Shown: positions 10,868 to 21,357 of the stretch, piece by piece | Numbering within the stretch: the stretch's first letter is position 1 | Layout of the letters: each line of letters begins with the position of its first letter | Source: Xiphydria camelus | Taxonomy: Eukaryota > Arthropoda > Insecta > Hymenoptera > Xiphydriidae | Length of the DNA: 64,000 nucleotides | Assembly: GCA_963678675.1 (NCBI GenBank) | Contig: OY783200.1 | Location: 14,813,246-14,877,245 of the forward strand | Direction: 5' to 3' | Notes under the pieces: model-generated | Databases searched by the model: none | Told to the model about the DNA's origin: nothing | What the model saw: the letters and a program-made list of their open reading frames with translations, nothing else | Position numbers and translations under genes: made by a program

Positions 10868-12247
10868 GGGGGCATTTACACGGGTCGATTTTCGCCGTGC
10901 GGCTGGTCGCTTACGAAGTCGCCTCTGTAAGCCGAATCGCTACCCCATTTACACAGTCGACTGAAATCGCAAACGACTATGTCTTTTCTTCGAATATGTT
11001 GAGCAGAACAGATCTTTTACGTACTGGCATCGAAATAGTTAGTGAATCAATTCTTTACGAATTGGCTAAAGAACAAAGAAAGAAGGAGAAGAAGTAGGAA
11101 AGGAAAAAACGTGAATGTTGGGTTCGCGGATGGATTTCTCGACGTAAAATATTGGGTGCTTCGGATAGGTATTTTATTCATGGAATTGAGGTCAGAAGAT
11201 CCAGATTATTTTAGAAAACGTTTAAGAATGACTACAGATCAGTTTGAGACTTTACTACGTAACCGATCAATAATGGCACATTCCTAGTATCGCAAGAAGG
11301 GGTCGGGTTGTCTTGGAGGAATGGTTCGACCCCCATTACCTGGAAACGCCAGGGTGTTAAGTCGGTGTCCGCGAGACGACCTGTGTGTACGGGTGCCGAC
11401 TATAGTCGGCGTTCGCGAAACTTAATAATAACTTAATATTCATACAATATACTCATTTTCATGTTTTTCATATAATACGATGAAATAGTTGTTATGTAGC
11501 TCTTAAAAAAATGTACATACAAGACAATTACAAAGTGGCGTCAAAAGACGTAAGTCCGAACGTCAGACTACCGAAGACTACTGACACGTCGCGACGTGTA
11601 AAATGCACACTTCGCGGCGCGGTGCCCCGTTCAGTGACGTCACTTTAGCGGAGCGGGCTGCCGTAAGGAAAGGGTTAAAAAGCGGTCAGCCATAGGAAAC
11701 AAAATGAATGTACCACCACTCCTTTTAGAATTTGCTATCTTGGTGGCCTCCCTGTTATATGTGGTTCGTAAATTTTTCATCTTCAATTTAAACTCTCCTA
11801 CTGATATGGAAAGATGCATTTCTTGAATAATAGACTTGAGGGCCGCTGAACGAACATAATTTCTCCTATAATCTGGTTCTCTTGGGTTCTATAAGCATGG
11901 GTGCCTTTTATAGCATTCCAAAAAGAGCATGGTATTATTTTCATCCATACTTAATTTATGCAACCCAACGATCTGTACAGCCAAAAGTCGCACGGCCAAA
12001 AGTTGGAAGACTACCAACTTTGGCGTTTTCGATTTTAGTCACCTTCTGTGTGCAGTCTATTTGCCATTTACATGGTCGATTTTCGCCGTGCGGGCCTAGT
12101 CGTGCGGCGGAAATCGACCCGTGGAAAGCCCAAAGTTGGCGTTTTCGATTTCAGTCGCCTTCTGGGCAGTCGATTTGCTATTTACACGGTCGATTTTCGC
12201 CGTGCGGCCTAGTCGCGCGGCGAAAATCGACCCGTCTAAACGCCCCC
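10868..12247 (+). mobile_element. PIF/Harbinger-type element with TAA duplication
   Basis: The left end is GGGGGCATTTACACGGGTCG (10868) and the right end is CGACCCGTCTAAACGCCCCC (to 12247). Each is flanked by TAA (10865-10867 and 12248-12250), the 3-bp target of PIF/Harbinger. The right subterminal region is tandemly repeated: 'tcgattttcgccgtgcgg' occurs at about 12078 and 12189. The transposase is reduced to an N-terminal remnant. The catalytic part and the MYB-like ORF are missing, so the copy is non-autonomous. Confidence 0.75.
10990..11287 (+). pseudogene. Harbinger transposase N-terminal remnant
   Basis: One frame (from 11110) reads ECWVRGWISRRKILGA, the usual 'WVRPW..RR..LGA' start of Harbinger nucleases. 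A +1 shift near 11175 then leads to ELRSEDPDYFRKRLRMTTDQ and FETLL. This is the family's 'EL..EDP..F...LRM....F..LL' segment. An in-frame TAG lies at 11095-11097 upstream. The frame ends at 11287, well before the DDE nuclease core. The gene is therefore dead by a stop, a frameshift and a large deletion. Confidence 0.7.
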
Positions 12248-12278
12248 TAAGTATGCGGCCGCCCTCTGACGGTAAGTC

Positions 12279-12411
12279 GCATCCGACTCGGACGTCCGAT
12301 CCGACATCGGATCGGCAGTGTGCGGTAGGGTCATATAAACTTAGAGTATTTTGAACTTCAGATTTCCGGATCCGACAATCGTTTCAGACAATCAGATCCG
12401 ATAGTAGTAAG
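12279..12411. repeat. ~134-bp direct repeat, unit 2
   Basis: Second copy of the unit at 10734-10867, here uninterrupted and followed by 'tatgcggccagcctaactcg'. The Harbinger element's right flank (12251 on) also reads 'gtatgcggcc'. Unit 2 therefore documents the sequence at the insertion point before insertion. Confidence 0.85.
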
Positions 12412-12704
12412 TATGCGGCCAGCCTAACTCGACTACTCCGGAGCACGTGTCGGACGGCAGTAGTGAGTGTAACTGAAAGCGCAATTACGCGACGCACGGC
12501 GCTGAATCCGAAGTACGTTTCGGTCGGACGTAGCGAACAGACAAGAATTCGTAAATATGCGATGCAATGCGATTACTTTCGAGCACGTTGGTCGGAACTC
12601 GCGAGTACAAAGGAAAAACGAGCACGCGTTACGCGACGACTCACAGTACTTTATCCAGTGGACAAAAATCAGATTTTTACTTACGCGATATAGAAATAGT
12701 TATT

Positions 12705-12993
12705 TTCGTTATTAGGGCGTGAAGCGCTGTTTTTAACGAGTGTGAAGTTTGCCGCACGAGCGAAGCGAGTACGGCAATAACACTCGTTAGAACGGCGCGA
12801 AACAACCGAATAACGAATTCTATTTTTTGTCACTAAGTATCAAATACGAGGTTGACGATTGCACGCACTGCGCAGGTTATTTGACGCACTGCTCAACTTT
12901 TCACGAATTGGTGTGTGAAAGATGATTTCACGTGCGTCGAGGACGACCATAAAACCGAGTATTTGACACTGAGTGACAAAAAACTAATTCGTT
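12705..12993 (-). mobile_element. Repeat shared with the Helitron 3' region, copy 1
   Basis: It matches 19705-19990 almost throughout: 'atagttattttcgttattag', the hairpin-forming GCGCTTCACGC (minus strand), 'acgagcgaagcgagtacggc', and a 165-bp inverted structure with ends TTTTTTGTCACT-AGTGTCAAATAC and GTATTTGACACTGAGTGACA (12823-12990). In the other copy this block follows a Helitron helicase stop codon on the minus strand. It may therefore be a Helitron 3' region, or a separate MITE caught in both places. A partial third copy lies at 13440-13490. Confidence 0.5.
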
Positions 12994-13439
12994 GAAATCA
13001 AATAGTAATGAATGCCCCTTATACCCACACCTATCCCTTTCTGAACAATTGAATCACCGTTGCCATGCAAATAAATAAAGAAAGACGCATCACAGCGTAA
13101 ACATTCTCGTCTCAACAGAATTACGAAAATCTTTTTAGAAATTATTTTAAATGTGTATGTAATCTACAAGGTAAGGGGATTTTTATTCACTTTATATAAA
13201 TAAGAGAAAAGGGTTGACATACCGAAAAGATATTCGTAAAACATATTTCTTATGTTTTTACACATACGATTGCGGAGGCTATTTCTCAAAAAGTTCCAAA
13301 AACCTCCTTTTCAGTTTAGTATTTTATTAAAGCTTGTACATTCCTCTTAATACCTATCTATCGTTTTATTTGCTCAGAGCTGCTCAAACCACACAAACTA
13401 TAGATATTATATTTTCATTATGAGGACGGGAAACACCCG

Positions 13440-13490
13440 AATGACGAATTCTATTTTTTGTCACTAAGTGTCAAATACGAGGTTGACGGG
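13440..13490. repeat. Partial copy of the TTTTTTGTCACTAAGTGTC repeat
   Basis: 'cgaattctattttttgtcac' and 'taagtgtcaaatacgaggttg' match the start of the inverted structure at 12810 and 19815. The sequence then diverges into a G/C-homopolymer-rich stretch and a CAAA-type simple repeat (13545-13610). Confidence 0.7.
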
Positions 13491-13639
13491 GTTCAAGGCG
13501 GGGTTTTGGCGGGGGTGTTGCCCCCTCCCCCAACACCCCATTACAAACAAACAAATCAGAAGTATTTTTTAAAGTAAAAAGAAATAAATAAACAAACAAA
13601 CAAACAAAGAACTTTAGAACAAAATTTTAATGTTTATTA

Positions 13640-13815
13640 CTTTGAATTTTTGTAAATATAACCATATTCGTCACCAGCGACCCAAGAAATCCCCCTATAC
13701 CAAATTTGGCATGAATCCGTCGATTTTCGAAAATCTCGTCCGCCATATTGTATCCGCCATATCAATTTTTGAAATCTGACTTCAGATTCGCGATCAGCGA
13801 CCCGAAAAACCTCCT
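13640..13815 (-). repeat. Single unit of the 'gggtcgctgatc' dispersed satellite
   Basis: It contains 'cgtcaccagcgacccaagaaa', 'atttggcatgaatccgtcga' and 'gtccgccatattg', the same modules that build the foldbacks at 20350-21245 and 26414-27021. The short minus-strand frame here mirrors the repeat and is not a gene. Confidence 0.75.
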
Positions 13816-14968
13816 TAACAATCATTTATTTACTGTTTGATTAACCGTCAAGAGGAATTTCTATTTTTGTCCACTCTCCCATATACCGGAGAGCACTGTG
13901 CGACTGTTCCGTAGCACGGTTCGGACGCAAGAGAGGGAAATCTACGTGGCGCGAGACTTGCGAAGTGCCACGTAGGCCGCCGTGAATCTAGCCAATTGGT
14001 CCGCCATCGGTCGCGCAGCTTTGGCGCGAACAAATAGAATATTATAGAATATTATAGAATATATAAAATATCATAAAAAAATTGTTGATTAGTCTTGTTA
14101 CTTTATTGTTCATTAACTTAATTCTTAAAGTCCAGTTTGTGAAAATAAAAAAATACTTAATTTTGTTACTAAAATGGTTTATATTATTTCAATGAACAGT
14201 CCCCTGACATAGGCAACAGTCCCCTGTATCGATTTTTCAGAAAATTCTCAATATTTGTTAAAATAATAGGAATATTTTTTGTTCATCTGCTATTTATTAT
14301 TAATTTGGTATATAGCTATTCCCTTAATAAGATTTTTTTAATATATAAGAAAGAAAGTTGCCTAGACAACGTTCACTAACGACTTGCCCAGTTTACAGAG
14401 AAACGCCCAGGTACAGTATGTCTGAGAGCAAAGTATAGAAAGATAGTACTTTTTCGAGATTTAAACAGCGAATTTACAAGTTTTTGCGCGTATCACGGAT
14501 ACCACTGATGTCAATGTATGTATGGAGCAGTATAGTGAAGATTTTACTTAAATCTCTTGGGGATGAAGAGAACACTTTTCACTACTAATCCCACGTATAC
14601 AGGTTCATGCCAGTCCCGTATTACTCATTGTCAGTGTGAACGTCTGACTATACACATTAAAAAATGCATCAACCGTTCGAAAGCAATTTTGTGGCACTGG
14701 CGCTCGAGTGTAGCTGTTCGATACACGGAGAGGCCGCTGTTAAGAGCGAATGACAGCTACGCTCTCTAAGAAAATTAAGCCCCAAACCACTTTCGTAGGG
14801 AATCAGCACTGTATGTAGGTACAGTATAGTCTTCCTAGTCAAAAACAATTTTGGAAAACCGTGCAATAATCTCGCTTTTATGGAGCGGCATTAATGTTAA
14901 CATAACGTGAAATACTCCCGACGTCATATATTCTATTGCTAGTAACTTTTTGAAATATCATTTTTAAA
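13816..14968. other. No gene seen; short AT tandem motif
   Basis: It holds a small tandem 'agaatattat' run at about 14036-14070 and otherwise ordinary AT-rich sequence. The frames at 13848 and 14557-14866 overlap on opposite strands and show no domain. Confidence 0.45.
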
Positions 14969-15503
14969 TACCGTATGTCTGACGGCAAGCGCAACACCAC
15001 TTCGGCAGTTTTTACCGACGGTGGTCGGAAATTGCATTCCCCGACAGCAAAGCGTGGATTTACACGCTAGCCGCACGCAGTGCTGCCACGTTGTGGCACC
15101 ACTGTGGTCTCACCGTGGCGTGATCGCGTGGCGTACACAAACTAAAAGCACCATGGCTACACAGTGAACACACTGAGTGGTTCACAGCGTAAAGACACAG
15201 TAGTTACACTCAGTGCAGTCGAGGTGCCTTTTTGACGTGCACATTTCGTAAATTTACCGACCATGAATGTCGGTAACTTCATTGTCTTCACAAAATTTTT
15301 AACACGCCCCGATAGCAAAGTGGCACCACAGTGACTGCACCCTGCTTTCACGCGGTGCATTCGAGTGCATGCACTGGGGTGTCCATCTGTCTGTGCACCG
15401 TGAAGCCACACTGCAGTCACGCAGTGTAAGTACGATGGTAAAAGTAGAATTTTGCAAAAAGGGGGCGATAAAGTAGGATTTCCCGCCTGCCTTATCCGCC
15501 TAC

Positions 15504-15504
<1 letters not shown>

Positions 15505-15576
<72 letters not shown>
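15505..15576 (+). repeat. (AG)n microsatellite, 72 bp
   Basis: Uninterrupted AG dinucleotides. It is mirrored by a CT tract at 17219-17294 in the other arm, which is slightly longer. It produces a spurious poly(Arg-Glu) frame. Confidence 0.98.
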
Positions 15577-15578
<2 letters not shown>

Positions 15579-15598
15579 TCGGTTTTTTTTTCTCAAAC

Positions 15599-15680
15599 CG
15601 GACCCGGCCAAGACTCGAACCTGCGATCTTTAGAAGACTGCGAACGCTTCTCGCATTCTACCAATTGCGCCATCGACTCC
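15599..15680 (-). ncRNA. tRNA-Arg(UCU)-like Pol III promoter segment, left arm
   Basis: On the minus strand it carries an A-box-like TGGCGCAATTGG (complement at 15661-15672), a CTTCTAA anticodon-loop-like heptamer, and a B-box-like GGTTCGAGTCT (complement at 15611-15621), at tRNA spacing. The acceptor ends do not pair well and the anticodon stem is degraded. This therefore looks like a tRNA-derived (SINE-like) head, not a working tRNA. The AG tract follows directly downstream. Confidence 0.55.
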
Positions 15681-16856
15681 TTGTGGTGGAAGTCGACTAA
15701 GTTATAGATATAATATCGATACCTGAAAGCAACAGTACTGTGACTAGTGAGATAAAGCCGAAAGCCGATTTCGAGCTATGTCAAACGTAAACTAAATTTT
15801 AAATATTTTTGCCGAGATATCTCAGTGTTGCATTGTGTAAAGGCCGGTTTATATATATATATATCTCATTAAATTTTTAAAAATAATTTGATACTTTCTT
15901 TTTCAAAACAGTAGCGATTATGATAATTAATTATTCATTATTTATGAAATAATTCAGTACAATTTGCACTGTTTGAAACATTATTATAATATCAATTTTG
16001 TTATTTTCTAATTTAAAAATTCTTCTATCGGGGTATGAAATCAATTAATTGTAAGTTTACAACCGCACACATCCGCAGATCAAAATTTGTAACTAGTCAC
16101 AAATTGCTTTCTGGGAACAAACCTATTATTATATCAATTTTGTTATTTTCTAATTTAACACATTCGCTGCCACTTTTAGATTGATTGCATCGCGCTCAGT
16201 GACGGTAACAGACTGAATAATTATGTAATGTGCACGTCAATGTGTCTCCGATCGGAGCCGGCGGCACAGGCGCGAAGTGTCGACTGGCTCCGATTAGGTA
16301 GTTACACTCAGTGCAGTCAAGGTGCCTTTTCGACGTGCACACTTCGTAAATTTACCGACCATGAATGTCGGTAACTTCATTGTCTTCACATAAAATTTTT
16401 AACACGTTTGCTGCCGCCGGCTCCGATCGGAGCCAGTCGACACTTCGCGCCTGTGCCGCCGGCTCCGATCGGAGACACATTGACGTGCACATTACATAAT
16501 TATTCAGTCTGTTACCGTCACTGAGCGCGATGCAATCAATCTAAAAGTTGCAGCGAATGTGTTAAATTAGAAAATAACAAAATTGATATAATAATAGGTT
16601 TGTTCCCAGAAAGCAATTTGTGACTAGTTACAAATTTTGATCTGCGGATGTGTGCGGTTGTAAACTTACAATTAATTGATTTCATACCCCGATAGAAGAA
16701 TTTTTAAATTAGAAAATAACAAAATTGATATTATAATAATGTTTCAAACAGTGCAAATTGTACTGAATTATTTCATAAATAATGAATAATTAATTATCAT
16801 AATCGCTACTGTTTTGAAAAAGAAAGTATCAAATTATTTTTAAAAATTTAATGAGA

Positions 16857-16871
16857 GATATATATATATAT

Positions 16872-16946
<75 letters not shown>
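16857..16946. repeat. (TA)n microsatellite
   Basis: A TA run broken once by 'ggta' near 16872. The corresponding place in the left arm (about 15855) has only a short 'tatatatata'. The expansion is therefore specific to one arm. Confidence 0.97.
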
Positions 16947-16950
<4 letters not shown>

Positions 16951-17116
16951 GGCCTTTACACAATGCAACACTGAGATATCTCGGCAAAAATATTTAAAAT
17001 TTAGTTTACGTTTGACATAGCTCGAAATCGGCTTTCGGCTTTATCTCACTAGTCACAGTACTGTTGCTTTCAGGTATCGATATTATATCTATAACTTAGT
17101 CGACTTCCACCACAAA

Positions 17117-17200
17117 GAGTCGATGGCGCAATTGGTAGAATGCGAGAAGCGTTCCCAGTCTTCTAAAGATCGCAGGTTCGAGTCTTGGCCGGGTCCGGTT
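17117..17200 (+). ncRNA. tRNA-Arg(UCU)-like Pol III promoter segment, right arm
   Basis: A-box-like TGGCGCAATTGG at 17124-17135, CTTCTAA heptamer at 17159-17165, B-box-like GGTTCGAGTCT at 17175-17185. It mirrors 15599-15680. One base differs near the anticodon stem ('gttcccag' against 'gttcgcag'). A T-rich CT tract follows from 17219. The likely origin is a tRNA-headed SINE absorbed into the foldback. Confidence 0.55.
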
Positions 17201-17216
17201 TGAGAAAAAAAACCGA

Positions 17217-17218
<2 letters not shown>

Positions 17219-17294
<76 letters not shown>
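17219..17294 (+). repeat. (CT)n microsatellite, 76 bp
   Basis: Mirror of the AG tract at 15505-15576 within the second arm of the foldback. Confidence 0.98.
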
Positions 17295-17295
<1 letters not shown>

Positions 17296-17570
17296 GTAGG
17301 CGGATAAGGCAGGCGGGAAATCCTACTTTATCGCCCCCTTTTTGCAAAATTCTACTTTTACCATCGTACTTACACTGCGTGACTGCAGTGTGGCTTCACG
17401 GTGCACAGACAGATGGACACCCCAGTGCATGCACTCGAATGCACCGCGTGAAAGCAGGGTGCAGTCACTGTGGTGCCACTTTGCTATCGGGGTTGGATCT
17501 AATGCAAGATTCGACCACCGTCGGTAAAAACTGCCGAAGTGGTGTTGCGCTTGCCGTCAGACATACGGTA

Positions 17571-17826
17571 TATTATCTAATGAGTAATCAATTCTCATGC
17601 AGTCATTAGCCAAGATAAACGCCGCTGAAGCTAACGAGAGGATAAGAATTAATTGTTCATTGATTATTACGTTTAAAAATTACATTTGAAAAAGTCACCA
17701 GCGTCAGAATCCATGACGCCGGTAGTACATATACAGATTCGCACATTTTCAAAAAGTAACCAATACAATTTTTCATCAAGACGGAATCTCTTATCAATTC
17801 CACTATCACGGCTTGACTGCACTTAC
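17571..17826. other. Flank with a partial MITE similar to 49591-49788
   Basis: 'gcagtcattagccaagataaa' and 'aaaaagtcaccag' recall the hairpin element at 49591-49788, which has 'tcattagccaggataaac' and 'gcaaaagtcaccag'. Only one diverged copy of the interior is present here. Confidence 0.45.
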
Positions 17827-18055
17827 CTGTTCTTCCCCGTTTTCTATTTTGACAACCGACTTGCCCTTTTTGACTTGATCCTTTCCGTCATCGGAATTTC
17901 TCGTTTCTGTAACGGAGTCTACTTTGATGTTAATATCATCAGGGTCTTCTACAGATTCATCAATTTCAGTTTCGTTATCCCTCTCCTCTGTGAGTTCTTC
18001 ATCGTGCTGCAATAATGTGTACTCTTGTATATTTTTCACGCTAGGTATTTTAACA
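17827..18055 (-). CDS. Internal coding exon, acidic linker; probable later exon of the ZAD gene
   Basis: On the minus strand a pyrimidine-rich acceptor ('tatatttcag') precedes the exon and a consensus donor (GAACAG/GTAAGTG) follows it. The 229-nt exon is open in only one frame. It encodes a Glu/Asp-rich, disordered-looking segment (EELTEERDNETEIDESVEDP) ending in Lys-rich and Gln residues. It lies downstream of exon 2 of the ZAD gene in the same orientation, and such linkers are usual between ZAD and C2H2 fingers. It starts in phase 2 while exon 2 ends in phase 0, so an unseen exon must lie between, or it belongs to another gene. Confidence 0.6.
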
Positions 18056-19300
18056 CTGAAATATACATTTTCCATTAAAACCATATCAAAATTAGGGACG
18101 AAAATGAAATTTAATTCTCCAATTAATTCTAAATTACAATCAGAGTATAATTAATCGTGTAATGTAGTCATTCAGTAGGTCATATATCCAAATGCTAAAG
18201 TGAATTCAACCGTTTCCAACGTTTAGCAGATGCAATTTATATTACATAACTCCAGATCATTATGAGTGGCAGAAAATAAATATGAGCTAGGCATAATATC
18301 CCTTGGAGTATTCGAAAGGAAATGAAGTATATGGGAGAGTCGTTGAATTTAGCCCACTTGAGATATAAACCTGTACATATAAACATTGTAGTGGTAACAA
18401 TCAGGGACTTCAGTATATGTATGTATATTAACACTCAAGAAAAAAAAAACTTTGGTCAAATATGATTCTGTTCATCACTTATTACTCTTTACAAAAAAAT
18501 TAACATATTATTGAAACAAAGAAATTCATGAAATCAGCTATTAGTATGTACCAAATACAAAAATGTCATCACTAAATACTAAAATTTAAAATAAAATATT
18601 AATTTCGAATGGGAATACTTTGAAAGTTTAATTTGTTGTAAATGAAAAATTAAACAAGGAAATACTTGGCGAACTTTAATAAGTAATTCGTCTGTGCCTG
18701 AAGTAATCCATATAAACACTAGCGTGTTCGAGTTCATCATAACTTTAGATGACGTTTCGGTGAAACCGCCACGTTAGTGAAATTACAGTACAATTACAGT
18801 AAAATTATGATTTTTTCACTGAAAATTCACTGCAATTTATGGCTATTTTATGCAAATTTTCAGTGAATCTTTAGTAACGAATTTCGGTAAAATTCAGTAA
18901 TGTTTTCGTAGCATTTGAGTGCCTAGTTAAATTATTTCAGTAAAAGTAAACCGAATTTTATCCGAAACCTCATATCTCATTCCAGTGACATTTCATTAAA
19001 TGTTTGGTGAGTATATTTAGTATATTTTTCGTTAATGTTTTGGTTACGGTTTTAAGGGGTTACACTACCCAGACATTTTTTTTTCTTCACTAGGGGGCGT
19101 CCGAACCCTGCTCGCTTCGCTCGCCAACCCCCGGGGGGTAATGCCCCCGCGCCGCTATCGCGGCGCTCCCCCAAGTTTGTAGGGGACGGCGGTCGGTCAA
19201 CGGACTTATCTCGCGACGCGCTTTGCGTCGCTCGAATTCGACAAAACGCCGGCCAAACGAGTAGACGGGCCTAGGGTAATAGGATGCAAGATAAGATTTA
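18056..19300. other. Intronic AT-rich sequence with a 'cagtgaa' motif block
   Basis: Nothing coding is visible. Around 18770-19030 there are many imperfect 'ttcagtaa' or 'acagtaaaatt' phrases, a decayed short-unit repeat. At 19090-19250 the sequence turns abruptly GC-rich ('gcgccgctatcgcggcgctc', 'cgcgacgcgctttgcgtcgc'), with small perfect hairpins of unknown origin. Confidence 0.4.
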
Positions 19301-19309
19301 GGATACAGG

Positions 19310-19611
19310 ATGTACTCGAGTCATTTTTTACCGGTAGAAGTCGAGTCGGTAGTTGTCCCGAGTTGGTGTCAATTCGGGAGATCGAAGCATCAAGCCTCGA
19401 AATCGTGAATTTGTGAATAATCAAAATTACTCACCATAATTCACAAATTTACGATTTTGAGATTAGACGCTTCGATCTCCCGAATTGACACCAACTCTAA
19501 CTACCGATTCGACTTCTACCAGTAAAAAATGACTCGAGTACCAACAAAGCCCGGCCGATGGTAAATTTCAAGGTCCCTGCAACTGTGCGCGGTTCTGCCC
19601 GGGACATACGG
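19310..19611. mobile_element. Left-truncated CCGTATGT-family foldback
   Basis: The arms 'actcgagtcattttttacc', 'gtcaattcgggagatcgaag' and 'gaatttgtgaataat' are mirrored across about 19432. Only the right end continues to GGGACATACGG followed by TA (to 19611). The left terminal ~80 bp is missing, replaced by GC-rich sequence. The interior matches that of 61880-62146. Confidence 0.75.
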
Positions 19612-19704
19612 TACAGTAAGGAGGAGCTCGCGTTGACGGAATCGGCGTGCGTTGGGTATTCGGTCGATGGCCCGGAGTAGAAGTAACTGCAGAAAAAATA
19701 GTTA

Positions 19705-19990
19705 TTTTCGTTATTAGGGCGCGAAGCGCTGTCTCTAACGAGTGTGAAGTTTGCCGCACGAGCGAAGCGAGTACGGCAATAACACTCGTTAGAACGGCGT
19801 GAAACAACCGAATAACGAATTCTATTTTTTTGTCACTAAGTGTCAAATACGAGGTTGACGATTTCACGCACTGTGCAGGTTATTTCACGCACTGCGCAAC
19901 TTTTCACGAATTGGTGTGTGAAAGATGATTTCACATGCGTCGAGGACGCCCATGAAACCGAGTATTTGACACTGAGTGACAAAAAATCAA
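19705..19990 (-). mobile_element. Candidate Helitron 3' region, copy 2
   Basis: On the minus strand, downstream of the helicase stop, comes a 165-bp inverted structure (19826-19989). It is followed by 'ccgtactcgcttcgctcgtg' and a GCGCTTCGCGC hairpin, then CTAA at 19714-19717 followed by T. A GC hairpin close to CTRR is the usual Helitron 3' signature. Similarity with copy 1 (12705-12993) runs about 10 bp past CTAA, so the exact end is uncertain. Confidence 0.4.
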
Positions 19991-20014
19991 TTGTATAGGC
20001 GTTCAATGAAAACA

Positions 20015-20349
20015 TTATTGCAACGCCTCGAGAAGTACAATATTTTTTATTTCCTTTGTTTTGAGATCGCACTGAATTATGATACCGGCCCGCGAACGAC
20101 ACTGAGATAGAGCGATATAGAGTTGACCGTGCGTGAATATGGTTTCCCGCGTGGTAACAATCAAACCTACACGGTCGAAGCTTTAGCCCTGTGCTTTATT
20201 AATAGTTATCGCGAACGCCAACCGCACGGGGAATTGGTGTCGCTTCAACACAAACGGCATGTCGATATCACCGCGCGTATCTAAAGTAATACGGGGTATA
20301 GGAACAATTTCTCCCTTCTTGTCGCCCGTAAGAACTTCACATAGTAAAA
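20015..20349 (-). pseudogene. Helitron helicase, C-terminal fragment
   Basis: The minus strand encodes VLTGDKKGEIVPIPRITL, then FPVRLAFAITINKAQG, a stop (complement at 20183-20185), and SFDRVG. It ends with FTHGQLYIALS and a natural-looking stop at 20015. These are PIF1-type helicase motifs V and VI in the form peculiar to Helitron Rep/Hel proteins. The internal stop is most simply a CAA-to-TAA change after the invariant KAQG. Motifs I-IV and the Rep domain are absent. The fragment continues upstream beyond the foldback at 20350-21245. Confidence 0.85.
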
Positions 20350-21245
20350 CACAGCTCCACAAAAAAAAATCGAAAAAATGCTTCCTCTGACCAGACCAGT
20401 ATATCTTTATGTTTTTGGGGTCGCTGAATCCGAATCCGGTGTCCGTTTGTCTCTATCACGTAACATTTTTTTTTAATCTCAAAAAACCATCAATAGATCA
20501 TGATTTTCAAAAAGTTAATGGACAAACCAAATTCGCTATAGGGGGTTTTTGGGTCGCTGATCACGAATCTGGAATCGGATTTCAAAAATTCAAGATGGCG
20601 GATCCAATATGGCGGACAAGATTTTTGAAAATCAACGGATTCATGCCGAATTTGGTATAAGGGGGTTTTTTGGGTCGCTCATCATGAATCTGAAGTCAGA
20701 TTGAAAAAATTCAAGATGGCGGATTCAATATGGAGAACGATATTTTCGAAAATCGACGGATTCATGCCAAATTTAGCATAGGGGGGGGTTTTTCGATCGC
20801 TGATGACGAATATGAAGTTATATTTACAAAAATTCAAAATTTTCGAAAATATCGTCCTCCATATTGGATCCGCCATCTGGAATTTTTTTTAATCTGACTT
20901 CAGATTCATGATCAGCGACCCAAAAAAACCTCTTATACCAAATTCGGCATGAATCCGTCGATTTTCAAAAATCTCGTCCGCCATATTGGATCCGCCGTCT
21001 TGAATTTTTGAAATCCGATTTCAGATTCGGGATCAGCGACCCAAAAAACCCCCTATAACGAATTTGGTTTAAGTCCATTAACTTTTTGAAAATCATGATC
21101 TATTGATGGTTTTTTGAGATTAAAAAAAATGTGACGTGATGGTGACAAACGGATATCGGATTCGGATTCAGCGACCCCAAAAACATAAAGACATACTGGT
21201 CTGGTCAGAGGAAGCATTTTTTCGATTTTTTTTTGTGGAGCTGTG
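20350..21245. mobile_element. 896-bp foldback of 'gggtcgctgatc' satellite units, inserted in the Helitron
   Basis: The ends are CACAGCTCCACAAAAAAAAA (20350) and its inverse (to 21245). The arms run 'aatgcttcctctgaccagac' ... 'gtctggtcagaggaagcatt'. Inside are repeated ~140-bp units with 'aagatggcggatccaatatg' and 'gggttttttgggtcgctgat' in opposed orientation. It splits the Helitron helicase reading frame. A related foldback lies at 26414-27021, and single units at 13640-13815 and 29730-30010. Confidence 0.85.
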
Positions 21246-21350
21246 AAATATTCCTGTTCGATTTTTCGTACGACTAATCGGGTTCCATTGCAGAGTCCAT
21301 CGGTGGTGCATATATTTCGTATGCATAGTATACTATAGCCGATTGGTGAC
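21246..21350 (-). pseudogene. Helitron helicase fragment upstream of the foldback
   Basis: Minus-strand codons read RNICTTDGLCNGTRLVVRK and then IEQEY, immediately before the foldback terminus. 'LLRN....GLCNGTRL' is a hallmark of Helitron helicases just upstream of the LTG segment found at 20349. The two pieces are therefore one Helitron gene interrupted by the foldback. At about 21350 the reading passes into a different gene (21358-22421). Confidence 0.8.
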
Positions 21351-21357
21351 CGACGCG

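Larger units (their letters stand above)
14971..17568. mobile_element. 2.6-kb foldback, CCGTATGT family, with tRNA-like and GA-repeat arms
   Basis: TA-CCGTATGTCTGACGGC starts at 14969 and the exact inverse ends at 17570 with TA. The arms (about 1.25 kb each) stay near identical to a centre near 16300-16440, which itself has inverted 'tccgatcggagcc' boxes. Each arm holds a tRNA-like segment followed by an AG or CT tract (15505-15576; 17219-17294). Only the right arm has the long TA tract (16857-16946). There is no transposase. Part of the end block ('gtagttacactcagtgcagt') is repeated at the centre. Confidence 0.9.

Noticed and set aside
11882..12354. Plus-strand frames of 122 and 77 codons
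   Set aside because: They run through the tandemly repeated subterminal region of the Harbinger element and out of its right end, with no transposase similarity.
15452..15700. Poly(Arg-Glu) frame, also at 17096-17347
   Set aside because: It is a translation of the AG/CT microsatellites in the foldback arms.
17117..17200. Functional tRNA-Arg gene
   Set aside because: The A and B boxes and the anticodon heptamer are present, but the acceptor and anticodon stems do not pair. I annotate it as tRNA-like only.
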